DNA of 49,696 nucleotides, taken from NCBI GenBank assembly GCA_937950565.1, contig CALFCS010000023.1, forward strand, positions 1 to 49,696, in the 5' to 3' direction. A program made the position numbers and the translations under genes. A model generated the notes under the pieces. That model searched no databases, was not told where the DNA came from, and was given only the letters and a program-made list of their open reading frames with translations. Positions 16,112 to 24,954 of this stretch are shown one piece after another (position 1 is the first letter of the stretch; every line of letters begins with the position of its first letter). This stretch comes from an uncultured Lachnospiraceae bacterium (GTDB lineage: Bacteria > Bacillota > Clostridia > Lachnospirales > Lachnospiraceae).

Positions 16112-17164
16112 TTATTCACATACCAGATGCACCCCATCCGGGCTGCATAATATATAATCTAATACCATATCTCCGTTTCCACTGCTGTCGCCAGCCAACC
16201 GGACAAGAAGCGCATGATTTTTTGCATTCGCCCCATTCATCATGATATCATCATTATCAACCAACAAAACCATCATAATATCTATACTGTCGATATCTCC
16301 AAAGTACCAGTCAAACGGAACGGTCGCATCAATCGCTGTTTTTACCATGTTCTGATATTTGTCATTGCCAAAATCTTTCCATTTCCCTTCATAATCTTCC
16401 AGCTGGCTGTACATTTCCATGATTTCCTCATTGCTGTATTTCCGCTCCAGTGCCGAATCTACATCTGCATATTTTTCCAAAAATCTCTGCATAATTGCCG
16501 CACATTCTGCACGGAGTGCATAGCCTTGCGGGTCTAATCTTGTTCCATTATCTTTACCTCTAATAATCCCTTCTGCCACACACCAGTTTACCGCTTCCCA
16601 TGCAAAATCACTCACACTGCTTTCATCACTATATTTCCGAATATCCTCACGTGGTGTCGTATCATATCCCTTTATCTTCGCATAACGAAACATCATAACA
16701 GCCATCTGTTCCCGGGTAATATTATCAGCTGGTCCAAAATACCCGCTGTCTGAATATCCTGTTACAACTCCGAGATCTGCTGCCCACAAAACTGCATCTG
16801 CATACCACATCCCCTCTTCAACATCTGGGAAAATATACTGGTAAGGCATCAGTGGTTCTCCATTCATACGATGAAGAATTACAGCAAACTGCGCACGTGC
16901 GATATTCCGTGTCGGCCCAAAATGAACATCATCCATACCTGTCATTATATATGCATCTTTTACATATCTTACCGCATCATAATACCAGTCTCCTTCTTCC
17001 ACATCATAAAACGGAAGACTCTCTGTCTCTGAGGCCTCAATATTCTTATAACTAGAATCATCTGTCTCAAAAGCCTGTGCGCTCAGGATATTTCCCGGTA
17101 AAAGCAATCCTCCCAATAGCATGCTGCACATCAATACAATCCGAATTATCTTCTTTCCTTTCAT
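16112..17164 (-). CDS. SLH-domain surface protein with a C-terminal module shared by its neighbours
   Basis: A 350-residue exported protein. The signal peptide (MKGKKIIRIVLMCSMLLGG... to AQA) is followed by three SLH repeats (about residues 48-225; each with F/Y-D-V-x-x-x-x-W-Y and a FGP-x-x-x-I-x-R-x-Q-x-A core), which bind secondary cell-wall polymers. The last ~115 residues, from ALERKYSNEEIMEMY, form a module also found at the C-termini of the proteins at 19654-22293 and, more distantly, 18738-19649; I do not recognise it. Landmarks are KYQNMVKTAIDATVPF, YFGD and SPDGVHLV. The ATG at 17164 is chosen because GAGGAG lies 8 bases before it; a TTG 15 bases upstream would put that site inside the coding region. 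Confidence 0.88.
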   Translation of the reverse strand: MKGKKIIRIVLMCSMLLGGLLLPGNILSAQAFETDDSSYKNIEASETESLPFYDVEEGDWYYDAVRYVKDAYIMTGMDDVHFGPTRNIARAQFAVILHRMNGEPLMPYQYIFPDVEEGMWYADAVLWAADLGVVTGYSDSGYFGPADNITREQMAVMMFRYAKIKGYDTTPREDIRKYSDESSVSDFAWEAVNWCVAEGIIRGKDNGTRLDPQGYALRAECAAIMQRFLEKYADVDSALERKYSNEEIMEMYSQLEDYEGKWKDFGNDKYQNMVKTAIDATVPFDWYFGDIDSIDIMMVLLVDNDDIMMNGANAKNHALLVRLAGDSSGNGDMVLDYILCSPDGVHLVCE

Positions 17165-17208
17165 ATCGTTTCTCCTCAAAATAAATTTCTTAATTTGTTT
17201 TCCTTCTA

Positions 17209-17238
17209 ATCATAAGGCAGTTTTTCCTTTGTTGTCAA
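17209..17238 (-). promoter_or_regulatory. Sigma-A-type promoter of the SLH gene at 16112-17164
   Basis: On the minus strand TTGACA and TATGAT are separated by 18 bases. The whole 5' region from here to the start codon is nearly repeated in front of the second SLH gene, where the boxes are TTGGCA and TATAAT with the same spacing. Confidence 0.7.
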
Positions 17239-17411
17239 TGGAAAGAAAGCCTGTAGATTTTACACATGATATTTCTTATTATGCAAAAGACAGCAGGCTG
17301 ACGGGAGACCCAGATGACAAACGGTATAAATGGAGAGAGATGATAGAAAGGTTTAAGCTGTTGGGCAGACCTCTTACAGAGGAAGAAGCAGAAGAATTTA
17401 GGATTAAATAA
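17238..17411 (+). CDS. Small hypothetical protein, possibly a 5'-truncated remnant
   Basis: A 57-residue reading frame, MERKPVDFTHDISYYAKDSR at the start and LLGRPLTEEEAEEFRIK at the end, with charged helical composition that looks like a real soluble protein. It has no recognisable ribosome binding site and its ATG overlaps the -35 box of the divergent SLH promoter. A terminator hairpin follows it, which supports past or present transcription. One reading is that the SLH promoter block was duplicated into this site and removed the original 5' part. Function unknown. Confidence 0.45.
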   Translation: MERKPVDFTHDISYYAKDSRLTGDPDDKRYKWREMIERFKLLGRPLTEEEAEEFRIK

Positions 17412-17430
17412 CAGAGGATAATATTTTTAG

Positions 17431-17464
17431 AAAGCAGAGATTCGAGAGAATCCCTGCTTTTTTG
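17431..17464 (+). terminator. Terminator after the small plus-strand gene
   Basis: AAAGCAGAGATT, a 6-base loop, then AATCCCTGCTTT with one mismatch, followed by TTTT. It lies 20 bases beyond the stop at 17411. The rest of 17465-17558 shows nothing clear. Confidence 0.7.
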
Positions 17465-17558
17465 TACGCAAAATTAAACTTATCACTTGATAATGTTGCA
17501 TAGAGATATCAGGACATTAAAGCATTGTTCGGAAGCATCCACTTTTGGCGCTGGCCAC

Positions 17559-18626
17559 TTAGCCTTCTATTCCTATGTATGGTAAATTCCAGGACTCACA
17601 TTCAAGAGTACCACGATTACTTGATGACATTTCTGTAATACGCATCGTAATCGTCAAAGCTCCATCCTCAAACGTGACTCTTCCTACTCCTTTATTTTCC
17701 CAGCTGTCTTCCCATTCAAAAATTGCCTTATTTCCAATAATTGGAATATTATAAATAGTTTCTGTCTCATAAATTGGAGAATAATTTATTCCAAGAAATT
17801 CAACTGCCAGATTCACGCGATTTTTGCCCGCTGATTCTGCCTTAACAAGATAACTTCCCGCATATTCAACCCATGGTTCGTTAGGCACATCATAGAGGTT
17901 ATAGTATCCATATACTCCATCTCGAGGCTGACATACATAATTTGTTTTTATTCCATATAGTCCGGAAAAACGATTCATAATAGCTGCACATTCTGCACGG
18001 CTCGCAGTATTCCATGATTCCAGTCTTCCATTTTTACCTGTAATAACTTCCCTGTCTACTGCCCATTTCATCGATTTTTCAGCAAATTGAGATACCAGAT
18101 TTGCGTCAGGAAAATTACTGTAATCAGAATCCACAGACACATCATATCCTTTATAGGAAGCATACCGGTACATCATAGTTACAAGCTGTTCTCTGGTAAT
18201 CGAATCATTCGAGCCAAACTTTTTACTGCCCGTATATCCTGTGACCAGTCCGTTTTTTGCCGCCCATGTAACAGCCTGACTATAAAACTGATTATTTGGA
18301 ACATCTGAAAATATTGATTCGTATGCAACACTCGGAGAACCTTCCAAACGATATAAAATAGTTGCAAACTGGGAACGATTCAATAAATCTGCAGGTCCAA
18401 AATAATCATTCACATAACCTTTCATAACCCCGGATACTGTAATCTGATTAATATCATTATAATACCATGCTCCAGCTGACACATCGTTATACAAGTCAAG
18501 CCCGGCAGCCTGTAATGCATTCAGTTCCGTATCTTCTTTTTCTGCCATAACTACCGCCGACATATTCATGCATAATGCCATCATTACCAATATAGAAACT
18601 ATCCGTTTCATTTTCTTTCCTTTCAT
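17559..18626 (-). CDS. SLH-domain surface protein with a different C-terminal domain
   Basis: A 355-residue exported protein: signal peptide (MKGKKMKRIVSILVMMALCM to VMA), three SLH repeats (about residues 43-225; for example FSDVPNNQFYSQAVTWAAKN and FGSNDSITREQLVTMMYRYA), and a ~125-residue C-terminal domain of predicted beta structure ending ESWNLPYIGIEG. This last domain is not related by eye to the module of the neighbouring SLH proteins. GAGGAGG lies 6 bases before the ATG at 18626. The MKGKK start, signal region and promoter region match the SLH gene downstream, showing duplication of the 5' end. Confidence 0.86.
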   Translation of the reverse strand: MKGKKMKRIVSILVMMALCMNMSAVVMAEKEDTELNALQAAGLDLYNDVSAGAWYYNDINQITVSGVMKGYVNDYFGPADLLNRSQFATILYRLEGSPSVAYESIFSDVPNNQFYSQAVTWAAKNGLVTGYTGSKKFGSNDSITREQLVTMMYRYASYKGYDVSVDSDYSNFPDANLVSQFAEKSMKWAVDREVITGKNGRLESWNTASRAECAAIMNRFSGLYGIKTNYVCQPRDGVYGYYNLYDVPNEPWVEYAGSYLVKAESAGKNRVNLAVEFLGINYSPIYETETIYNIPIIGNKAIFEWEDSWENKGVGRVTFEDGALTITMRITEMSSSNRGTLECESWNLPYIGIEG

Positions 18627-18670
18627 ATCGTTCCTCCTCAAAATAAATTTCTTTATTTGTTTTCATTCTA

Positions 18671-18700
18671 ATTATAGGGCAGTTTTTTCTTTGTTGCCAA
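18671..18700 (-). promoter_or_regulatory. Promoter of the SLH gene at 17559-18626
   Basis: TTGGCA and a perfect TATAAT are separated by 18 bases on the minus strand; the surroundings match the promoter region at 17209-17238 nearly base for base. Confidence 0.7.
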
Positions 18701-18737
18701 TGAGCAAAACATAGCCACCAATAAACCTCTTTGCATT

Positions 18738-19649
18738 TTAATAATAACCAATCTCATTATATACCAGGTTCATTCCGTCCGGACTACTTACAAGGCATAA
18801 TAATGTTCTTGCTCCTCCCGTTCCTGAAACACTCGGCCCTTGAAACATAATTAAGTACGCCTGGTTCACTGCTGGTAAGTTACTTCCAAACACATTATCA
18901 GATAGAGCCTTTATTTCATTTGCATCCATCTTCTTCAGTCCCATAGATGTACCATTCACGTCACCAAAATAATTCGATAATGAGATGGAGGCTTTAATCG
19001 CCGCCTCCACCATACCCTGATATTTATTAACATGCGCTCCAAAGTCTCCCCATGACCCTTCGTAATATACAAGATTCGCAAAGGTCGCCTGAACCATTTC
19101 CCTTTTCTGCTGCTCCGCCTGAGCCCGGGCTTCTGCCTCCACCCTCTGTTTCTCTTCTTCGGCCTTTTTCTCCTCTATCATCTGCTCGCACTGCAGTAAC
19201 TTTTCTTTATTCGTCACCAGATCCTTTTGCGCCTTTGTCAGCTTTTCATATTTTGCCCGCAATTCCTGAACAGACGTGTCTGAGGAGGAAAGACTACTCA
19301 TATCAATCAAATCAATGGCTTTAATTATTTCCTGTGCGGCCTTTTTATCTTTGGCTTCTTCCACTTTTGTATAAGCCTTCTCCAAATCTGAATAATTGGC
19401 AACTAATTTCTTCTGCTTTTTGCTTAAGCTATCATACTCTAATTGGATTTTACTTAAATCATCACCCGAGTCAGCTGTAATCTCTTTGTCCTCCAGACTT
19501 TTAATGAGATTAATCACCCTTTGTGCTTCTTTCTGATCCTCTTTTTCCTGCAAAAAGTCTGTAACTTTGGGGTAAATCACAAAATAACCCAGCAGGCCGG
19601 ATATAATAAACAAAGATATAACAAGTATTATAATTTTTCTCTTGTTCAT
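18738..19649 (-). CDS. Membrane-anchored protein with helical repeats and a shared C-terminal module
   Basis: A 303-residue protein with one N-terminal membrane segment (about residues 5-27), then two helical repeats of the type L-x-Y-D/E-x-L-x-x-x-Q-K-x-L-V-x-N (about 45-90 and 100-150), a Glu/Gln/Ala-rich coiled coil (about 150-190), and a C-terminal part with LVYYEGSWGDFG, NKYQGMVEAAI, NYFGDV and SSPDGMNLVY. That part is a divergent copy of the module in the SLH proteins at 16112 and 19654. It lacks SLH repeats. The ATG at 19649 lies 4 bases after the upstream stop with GGTGAT before it; longer frames overlap the upstream gene. Probably cotranscribed with 19654-22293. Confidence 0.78.
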   Translation of the reverse strand: MNKRKIIILVISLFIISGLLGYFVIYPKVTDFLQEKEDQKEAQRVINLIKSLEDKEITADSGDDLSKIQLEYDSLSKKQKKLVANYSDLEKAYTKVEEAKDKKAAQEIIKAIDLIDMSSLSSSDTSVQELRAKYEKLTKAQKDLVTNKEKLLQCEQMIEEKKAEEEKQRVEAEARAQAEQQKREMVQATFANLVYYEGSWGDFGAHVNKYQGMVEAAIKASISLSNYFGDVNGTSMGLKKMDANEIKALSDNVFGSNLPAVNQAYLIMFQGPSVSGTGGARTLLCLVSSPDGMNLVYNEIGYY

Positions 19650-19653
19650 GTCA

Positions 19654-22293
19654 TCACCAAACATACGGAACCGATTCATAATTGCATACCAGATGTACTC
19701 CATCTGGGCTGTATATCAAGCACTCTAACAACGTATCTCCATTTGCTGAACTAAGTCCTCCTAATTGAATAGAAAGAAACTGATTTTTTGCATTCTCTCC
19801 ATTCATTAACGCATCATCATTATCCACAAGCACAGATACTCTCATATCTATACTGTCAACATCTCCAAAATACCAGTAAAATGGAACAGTTGCATCAATT
19901 GCTGTTTTTACCATATTCTGATACTTGTCGCCACCAAAATTTTTCCACTTACCTTCATTGTAATACATCAGATGCTTGTACATTTCCATAATTTCTGCAC
20001 TGCTGTACTTTCGCTCCAGAGCCGAATCAGCATTTTTATATTTTTCCAGGAATCTTTGCATAATTGCCGCACACTCTGCACGACTTGCATGTCCCTGTGG
20101 GTCTAATCGTGTTCCATAATCTTTACCGGAAATGATTCCCTCTGCAACACACCACTTCATAGCCTCTTGCGCGAAACCACTCACATTTCCCCCATCACTA
20201 TATTTCCAGATATCTGTACGCTTTGTTGTGTTATATCCCTTTATCTTTGCATAACGGTACATCATAACTGCAATCTGCTCTCTGGTAATATTATCAGCTG
20301 GTCCAAAATATCCACTATCTGAATATCCTGTTACCACTCCGAGATTTGACGCCCACAAAATTGCATCTGTATACCATATTCCATTTGCAACATCCGGGAA
20401 CACGCCTTGATAGGACATTCGGGGTTTTCCATTCATTCGGTGAAGAATTACTGCAAACTGCGCTCGCGCTATATTCTGAGTTGGTCCAAAAATATTCGAA
20501 CTCAATCCCGTCATAATACCAGTTTTATTCGCATATTTTACTGTATCATAATACCAGTCACTCTCTTTTACATCTGTAAACGGTAAAGCTTTCTCCCTCA
20601 CTGTCACTTTACAACTTGCTGTCTTTCCGTTCACTGCTGTAGCCGTAATGGTTGCTTGTCCTGCTGATATACCTGTAACTGTTCCGTCTTCTTTTACTTC
20701 TGCCGCCTTCGGATTACTGGAACTCCATTTTATCGTTTTCTTTTCTGTAGTATTTTCTGGGGTGTATTTAACAGACAATTGTACCTTGGTTCCTTCTGTA
20801 ATTGTTGACATACTTTTATTCATAGTAATCTTTTGTAACGGTATATCTTGCTCCGTTTCTGCTCCCTTGACCACCACTTTACAATTTGTTGTCTTTCCAT
20901 TCATCGCTGTAGCCGTAATGGTTGCTTCTCCTGCTGATATACCTGTAACTGTCCCATCTTCCTTTACTTCTGCTATCTCCGCATCACTGGAACTCCATTT
21001 TATTGTCTTCTTTTCTGTAGTATTTTCTGGAACATAACTTACTAATAATTTGAAACTACCACCTTCATCAACTTCCACATTATCTTCATTCAAAGTAATC
21101 TTCTGTAACGGTATTCCTGCATGAACAGCACTACTTTGCAGTCCCTCTACTTCTTCCCCCAGACAATCTGTATATACTACGCTGATTTTATAATATTTAT
21201 CTTTCTCTAAAGGCGCATTTTCATCTATATATTGCGTGCCTGCAACCGTTGTCAACTCTTGATATTGTCCATCAGATTTATCTGCACAAAAAATTCTATA
21301 CTTTGTTACCGAACTCACCGGACTCCACGTTAATTTTACTTTTGAGCCTTCCATTCTCTCCGCCTTTAGTCCTGATGGCGCATTAATTGGAAAGAAATCA
21401 TGACCCCTTTGATTTGCATAAAATTGCACCTGCGACCCGGATAGTCCATATATTTCTGTATTATCCCCTAAAATATCTAATTGAATATCGGACTTTATGA
21501 TAACTGCCTTATTATAATCCCCTATATCTGAAAGAGAATCAAAGGAAGTTACCGTGTCCAAACTCTTAGGTAAAATAAGCTTCTGTATTGGATTTCCATA
21601 AAAAGCATCTGCATCCATCTTCTGTGTTCCTTCCGGAACCTCAATACGGCTTATATTGCATTGAGAAAAAGCATCTTCTTGTATTTCTTTAAGAGAAGCT
21701 TTTGCCTCAAAAGAAACATTTGACAAATTATTGCATGCATAAAAAGCCGTCTCACCTATCTTTTCCACACTGGCGGGAATTATTATCTCTGAAAGCTTTG
21801 AACATCCATAAAATGAGCCTGCTGAAATTTCGGATAGTCCTTTGGATAATCTAACTTCTTTTAAATTAATACATTTCCAGAAAACACCTCTGACTCCTGC
21901 ATTAGTAACCCATCCACTTTCTATCTTTTCAACCGAATCTGGCATTTCCGCTTTCTCAAGCGAATTGCACTTGGCAAATGCTCTTGCTCCTATTTCTGTA
22001 ATTCCATCCTCAATGTTCACACTCTTTATCACGTCATTATCATAAAATGCTTCGTCTTCTATCCTCGTCACTTTATAGGTAACTCCCCGATAAGTAACTT
22101 CTGCCGGGATGGTAATATCCGTACTTGTTCCTGTATAACCGGTAATACTTGCTGTTCCTGTTGCCGCATCACTCTTATAAGTAAAACCATCTGCCTCAAA
22201 AGCCTGCGTAGTCAAGAGATTTCCCGGCAGAAACAACCCGCCCAGCAACATACTGCACATTAAAATACCTTGAATTATTCTCTTCCCTTTCAT
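19654..22293 (-). CDS. Large surface protein: BspA-like LRR, Fn3-like, two BIG2, three SLH and the shared C-terminal module
   Basis: An 879-residue exported protein. Order: signal peptide (MKGKRIIQGILMCSMLLGGL to TQA); leucine-rich repeats of the BspA/LRR_5 type (about 60-290, for example VEKIGETAFYACNNLSNVSF); an Fn3-like segment (about 305-390, APSGLKAERMEGSKVKLTWS); two bacterial Ig-like BIG2 domains (about 393-475 and 483-565), nearly repeated; three SLH repeats (about 568-750); and the ~115-residue C-terminal module starting ALERKYSSAEIMEMY. SLH ties it to the cell wall; LRR and Ig-like parts suggest binding to host or other cells. It overlaps the zinc-ribbon gene upstream by 4 bases (ATGA). 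Confidence 0.87.
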   Translation of the reverse strand: MKGKRIIQGILMCSMLLGGLFLPGNLLTTQAFEADGFTYKSDAATGTASITGYTGTSTDITIPAEVTYRGVTYKVTRIEDEAFYDNDVIKSVNIEDGITEIGARAFAKCNSLEKAEMPDSVEKIESGWVTNAGVRGVFWKCINLKEVRLSKGLSEISAGSFYGCSKLSEIIIPASVEKIGETAFYACNNLSNVSFEAKASLKEIQEDAFSQCNISRIEVPEGTQKMDADAFYGNPIQKLILPKSLDTVTSFDSLSDIGDYNKAVIIKSDIQLDILGDNTEIYGLSGSQVQFYANQRGHDFFPINAPSGLKAERMEGSKVKLTWSPVSSVTKYRIFCADKSDGQYQELTTVAGTQYIDENAPLEKDKYYKISVVYTDCLGEEVEGLQSSAVHAGIPLQKITLNEDNVEVDEGGSFKLLVSYVPENTTEKKTIKWSSSDAEIAEVKEDGTVTGISAGEATITATAMNGKTTNCKVVVKGAETEQDIPLQKITMNKSMSTITEGTKVQLSVKYTPENTTEKKTIKWSSSNPKAAEVKEDGTVTGISAGQATITATAVNGKTASCKVTVREKALPFTDVKESDWYYDTVKYANKTGIMTGLSSNIFGPTQNIARAQFAVILHRMNGKPRMSYQGVFPDVANGIWYTDAILWASNLGVVTGYSDSGYFGPADNITREQIAVMMYRYAKIKGYNTTKRTDIWKYSDGGNVSGFAQEAMKWCVAEGIISGKDYGTRLDPQGHASRAECAAIMQRFLEKYKNADSALERKYSSAEIMEMYKHLMYYNEGKWKNFGGDKYQNMVKTAIDATVPFYWYFGDVDSIDMRVSVLVDNDDALMNGENAKNQFLSIQLGGLSSANGDTLLECLIYSPDGVHLVCNYESVPYVW

Positions 22294-22778
22294 AACACTC
22301 CTCCTTGTTGAGCCAAATTATTTTCAACAGACAACAATATTTCCTTATTATCCATTGCATATTTTCTGACATACAGATCATAGCCTGCACCAACCGCACC
22401 AATTACTCCGCCCAGCAACAGATTCAGGACTAAAAATATAACATCTCCTGTCAATGCCTCTTCATAATGTTTGTATATACCAACCGGCTGCTGTTTCATT
22501 TTCTGGGCAAACTGATAGGTCTGGTAACACGCAATACAATTCCACAATGCGAATCCCCAGGCAGATGGAAGCACAAAACCTGCCAGAATCTGATAGCAGA
22601 CAACCCCTATCCAGATGTACAATGACATCTTTTCCTTCTTATACAGATTTTCAATTATTTGCATTCCCCCGTACAAATTTGCATATAAGTTATTATTCTG
22701 AACTTCTACCGCTTTTCCACATCTCGGACAGAATTTCACATTTGCCTCTAAATTCCCACCACAGTTCTCACAAAACAT
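22290..22778 (-). CDS. Zinc-ribbon membrane protein
   Basis: A 162-residue protein with an N-terminal zinc ribbon (C3-x2-C6 and C17-x2-C20 in MFCENCGGNLEANVKFCPRC) followed by about three hydrophobic segments (about 50-90 and 108-130). Such zinc-ribbon membrane proteins are common in Clostridia and lack a known function. Its stop overlaps the start of the large surface-protein gene (ATGA), so the two are translationally coupled and may work together, for example in export or surface display; that is an inference from position. Confidence 0.72.
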   Translation of the reverse strand: MFCENCGGNLEANVKFCPRCGKAVEVQNNNLYANLYGGMQIIENLYKKEKMSLYIWIGVVCYQILAGFVLPSAWGFALWNCIACYQTYQFAQKMKQQPVGIYKHYEEALTGDVIFLVLNLLLGGVIGAVGAGYDLYVRKYAMDNKEILLSVENNLAQQGGVL

Positions 22779-22844
22779 TTTCCCACTTCCTTATCTACCA
22801 TATAATTCATATCAATGTTTTCTGCATTCGCATTGCATGTTTGA

Positions 22845-23267
22845 TTAATTTAATGTAGCATATCCCTCTCCATCAATATATTCCAGTTCAAGCACAGCTC
22901 CGTCAACTGAACAGTCTGAAAAATCCAAATCATAGAATTCAAGAGTGTTGCCCTCATAATCCTCGATTTTCCAGTCCCATACAAGCGAATCTGCGTCTAC
23001 AGTAAAAGTTATCTCACAACTATCTCCATCTTCTAAAACTTCATCAGCTAAAATGTCCTCTTCCCATTCATCTGTACCTGAAACGGAAGCATATAGGCAA
23101 TAAATATCTACTCCAGTATTATTTTGAACTGTGACAGGAAAATCTATCGTTTCCGCTTTGGATTCAGATTTTCCACAGCCGACACAAAATAACATAATTA
23201 AACTTAGAACCAAAAACAGAAGTACTTTTTTCATACCTTTATTTTCTTTTTCACGTAACATTTTCAT
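22845..23267 (-). CDS. Putative lipoprotein
   Basis: A 140-residue protein with a lipoprotein signal, KKVLLFLVLSLIMLFCVGCG, the Cys of VGC being the likely lipidation site. The rest is acidic with predicted beta strands (VQNNTGVDIYCLYASVSG, LELEYIDGEGYATLN) and resembles small extracellular sandwich folds. Start choice is open: the ATG at 23267 has GGGGG 8 bases upstream and is preferred; an ATG at 23234 gives a shorter, more usual signal peptide but a poor binding site. Function unknown. Confidence 0.68.
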   Translation of the reverse strand: MKMLREKENKGMKKVLLFLVLSLIMLFCVGCGKSESKAETIDFPVTVQNNTGVDIYCLYASVSGTDEWEEDILADEVLEDGDSCEITFTVDADSLVWDWKIEDYEGNTLEFYDLDFSDCSVDGAVLELEYIDGEGYATLN

Positions 23268-23290
23268 CTCTTGCACCCCCAAATATCATT

Positions 23291-23671
23291 TTATTTTTTA
23301 GAATCGATCAGTCCACAGATTCCTGTTAATAAGAATCCCGCTCCTGAAACATATGATATGTAGGACCAGTCCCATCCACCAGTCATAAGTCCAAATATAA
23401 TTAATATACCTCCTGCCACTATCTGTCCAATTGGCACAAGCAACTTTGGAATCTTTCCGCCTTTATTTGTCTGCGGCTGGTAAAACTGTTGATTTCCGCT
23501 CTGATTGTTCAGTGGCTGATAAAACTGCTGATTTCCGCCTTGATTGTTCTGCGGCTGATAAAACTGCTGGTTTCCACCTTGGTTCTGTTGATTTACATTA
23601 TTTTTCTGCATACAGCTACATACTTCTCCCTCTTTTAATGGTCTCCCACAATTGTTACAAAAATTTGCCAT
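23291..23671 (-). CDS. Zinc-ribbon membrane protein with Gln/Asn-rich repeats
   Basis: A 126-residue protein: N-terminal zinc ribbon (CNNCGRPLKEGEVCSC), then three near-identical units GGNQQFYQPQNNQ, then two hydrophobic segments. The repeats are also near identical in DNA (period 39 bases, about 23470-23590), so the copy number may vary. It resembles the other zinc-ribbon membrane proteins of this region. Function unknown. Confidence 0.68.
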   Translation of the reverse strand: MANFCNNCGRPLKEGEVCSCMQKNNVNQQNQGGNQQFYQPQNNQGGNQQFYQPLNNQSGNQQFYQPQTNKGGKIPKLLVPIGQIVAGGILIIFGLMTGGWDWSYISYVSGAGFLLTGICGLIDSKK

Positions 23672-23831
23672 TTCTCTTCTCCTTTTCTTTAGAATTTTTC
23701 CATTTAAACGTATTCATACTTTAGTATATATACCTACCTTAAATAATAGGTCAATTTCACCCTAATGTCAATAGGTCAATCCGTCATAATTAAACTGTCA
23801 AGAATAAACTATAAACAGCGGAGGTGAGCAT

Positions 23832-24071
23832 TTGTCACGTCTTAAAGATTTACGAAAAGAACTGGGATACACACAGGTAAAAATGCAGCATCTCACTGGC
23901 ATTGACCAAAGCGATTATTCCAAAATTGAAAATGGAAAGCGCTATTATACTTTTGAACAATGCCGGAAAATTGCTCTTGCCCTGAATACCAGCATGGATT
24001 ATCTCTCTGGTTTAACAGATGAGAAAAAACCCTATCCTCGTTCTTCTGTCACTCCAACTATTTCCAAATAG
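23832..24071 (+). CDS. XRE-family HTH regulator
   Basis: A 79-residue DNA-binding protein consisting of a single HTH_3 domain: SRLKDLRKELGYTQVKMQHL, with the recognition helix region DQSDYSKIENGKRYYTFEQC. The start is TTG at 23832, supported by GGAGGTGAG just upstream; no ATG is available in frame near the domain start. A hairpin follows the gene. It is divergent from the zinc-ribbon gene at 23291-23671 and may control it. Confidence 0.82.
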   Translation: MSRLKDLRKELGYTQVKMQHLTGIDQSDYSKIENGKRYYTFEQCRKIALALNTSMDYLSGLTDEKKPYPRSSVTPTISK

Positions 24072-24077
24072 AGTGAA

Positions 24078-24108
24078 ACTGCCTGTCATTATTATAATGA
24101 CAGGCAGT
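24078..24108 (+). terminator. Hairpin terminator after the XRE gene
   Basis: A 13-bp perfect stem ACTGCCTGTCATT/AATGACAGGCAGT with a 5-base loop. The T run after it is weak on the plus strand (CTCGTTTGT). Confidence 0.65.
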
Positions 24109-24169
24109 CTCGTTTGTACTATGCACGCTGCTTAGTAATCCATCTTTTTTATTTCAATCTGTTCAATAG

Positions 24170-24883
24170 TCATTTTAATTCTTCTCTGATATCCAACACA
24201 CTCTGATATCGTTTATCCGGCTCAATCCGGATACATTTTCCGATTATTTCGCCAATTTTTCCATTTACAGTCTGATTTACCGGATGCTTCCCTGTCAGCA
24301 TCACATTCATCAAAATGCCTAGCGCATAGATATCCGTCCGGGCATCTGACTGTGCCTCCCCGTACTGCTCCGGTGCCGCATAACCAATCGTTCCAAGCAT
24401 CCTGGTATCTTTCTTTTCATATCTCTTATACGTTCTTGCTGCATCGAAATCAATAATTTTTACGGCTCCGTCCGGCTGAAGCATGATATTTTCCGGTTTG
24501 ATATCCCGGTGGATAATCCCGCATTTATGCAATGCATGCAAGCCTTCACAAATCTGTATCACGATTCTGCACATGGAATCTTTCGTAAACACCTGATTTT
24601 CCAGAATATCAGCCACTGACATTCCATCCACATATTCTTCCAATACCAAAGTTTCTTTCCCATCAAAAGCGCTCTCCAGTACTGCCGCAACGTATTGACT
24701 TTTTACCTCTGTCAGCCGTTCATAAACTGGATAGCTTCCCTGCATTTTCTTCACAACCACAGGAATCCTTGAGAATTTATTCTGATATAACAGAATTTCT
24801 TTTTCATTCTGTTTTTTCAACACTCTGACAAATTGGTAATATTCTTTTATACTATCCTGTAACCAGCGGTACATCTCACTCAT
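24170..24883 (-). CDS. Ser/Thr protein kinase (Hanks type)
   Basis: A 237-residue kinase domain without membrane segment. The catalytic loop is HRDIKPENIMLQPDG and the P+1 region GTIGYAAPEQYGEAQSDARTDIYALGI; the ATP-site lysine is probably in PVVVKKMQG. The metal motif is DFD instead of DFG (IIDFDAARTY), and no clear glycine-rich loop is seen. It should still bind ATP since Lys, Asp, Asn and the metal Asp are present. GGAG lies 9 bases before the ATG. It is divergent from the HTH-like gene at 24955, an arrangement that suggests one controls or modifies the other. Confidence 0.88.
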   Translation of the reverse strand: MSEMYRWLQDSIKEYYQFVRVLKKQNEKEILLYQNKFSRIPVVVKKMQGSYPVYERLTEVKSQYVAAVLESAFDGKETLVLEEYVDGMSVADILENQVFTKDSMCRIVIQICEGLHALHKCGIIHRDIKPENIMLQPDGAVKIIDFDAARTYKRYEKKDTRMLGTIGYAAPEQYGEAQSDARTDIYALGILMNVMLTGKHPVNQTVNGKIGEIIGKCIRIEPDKRYQSVLDIREELK

Positions 24884-24954
24884 TTTCTATTCTCCATTGC
24901 AAATCTCATTTTCCCGTGTTATACTGCACTCAATACAGAAACGGAGAAATTTAT

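Noticed and set aside
20640..21040. Plus-strand reading frame with repeats
   Set aside because: It is the antisense shadow of the two BIG2 domains of the large surface protein.
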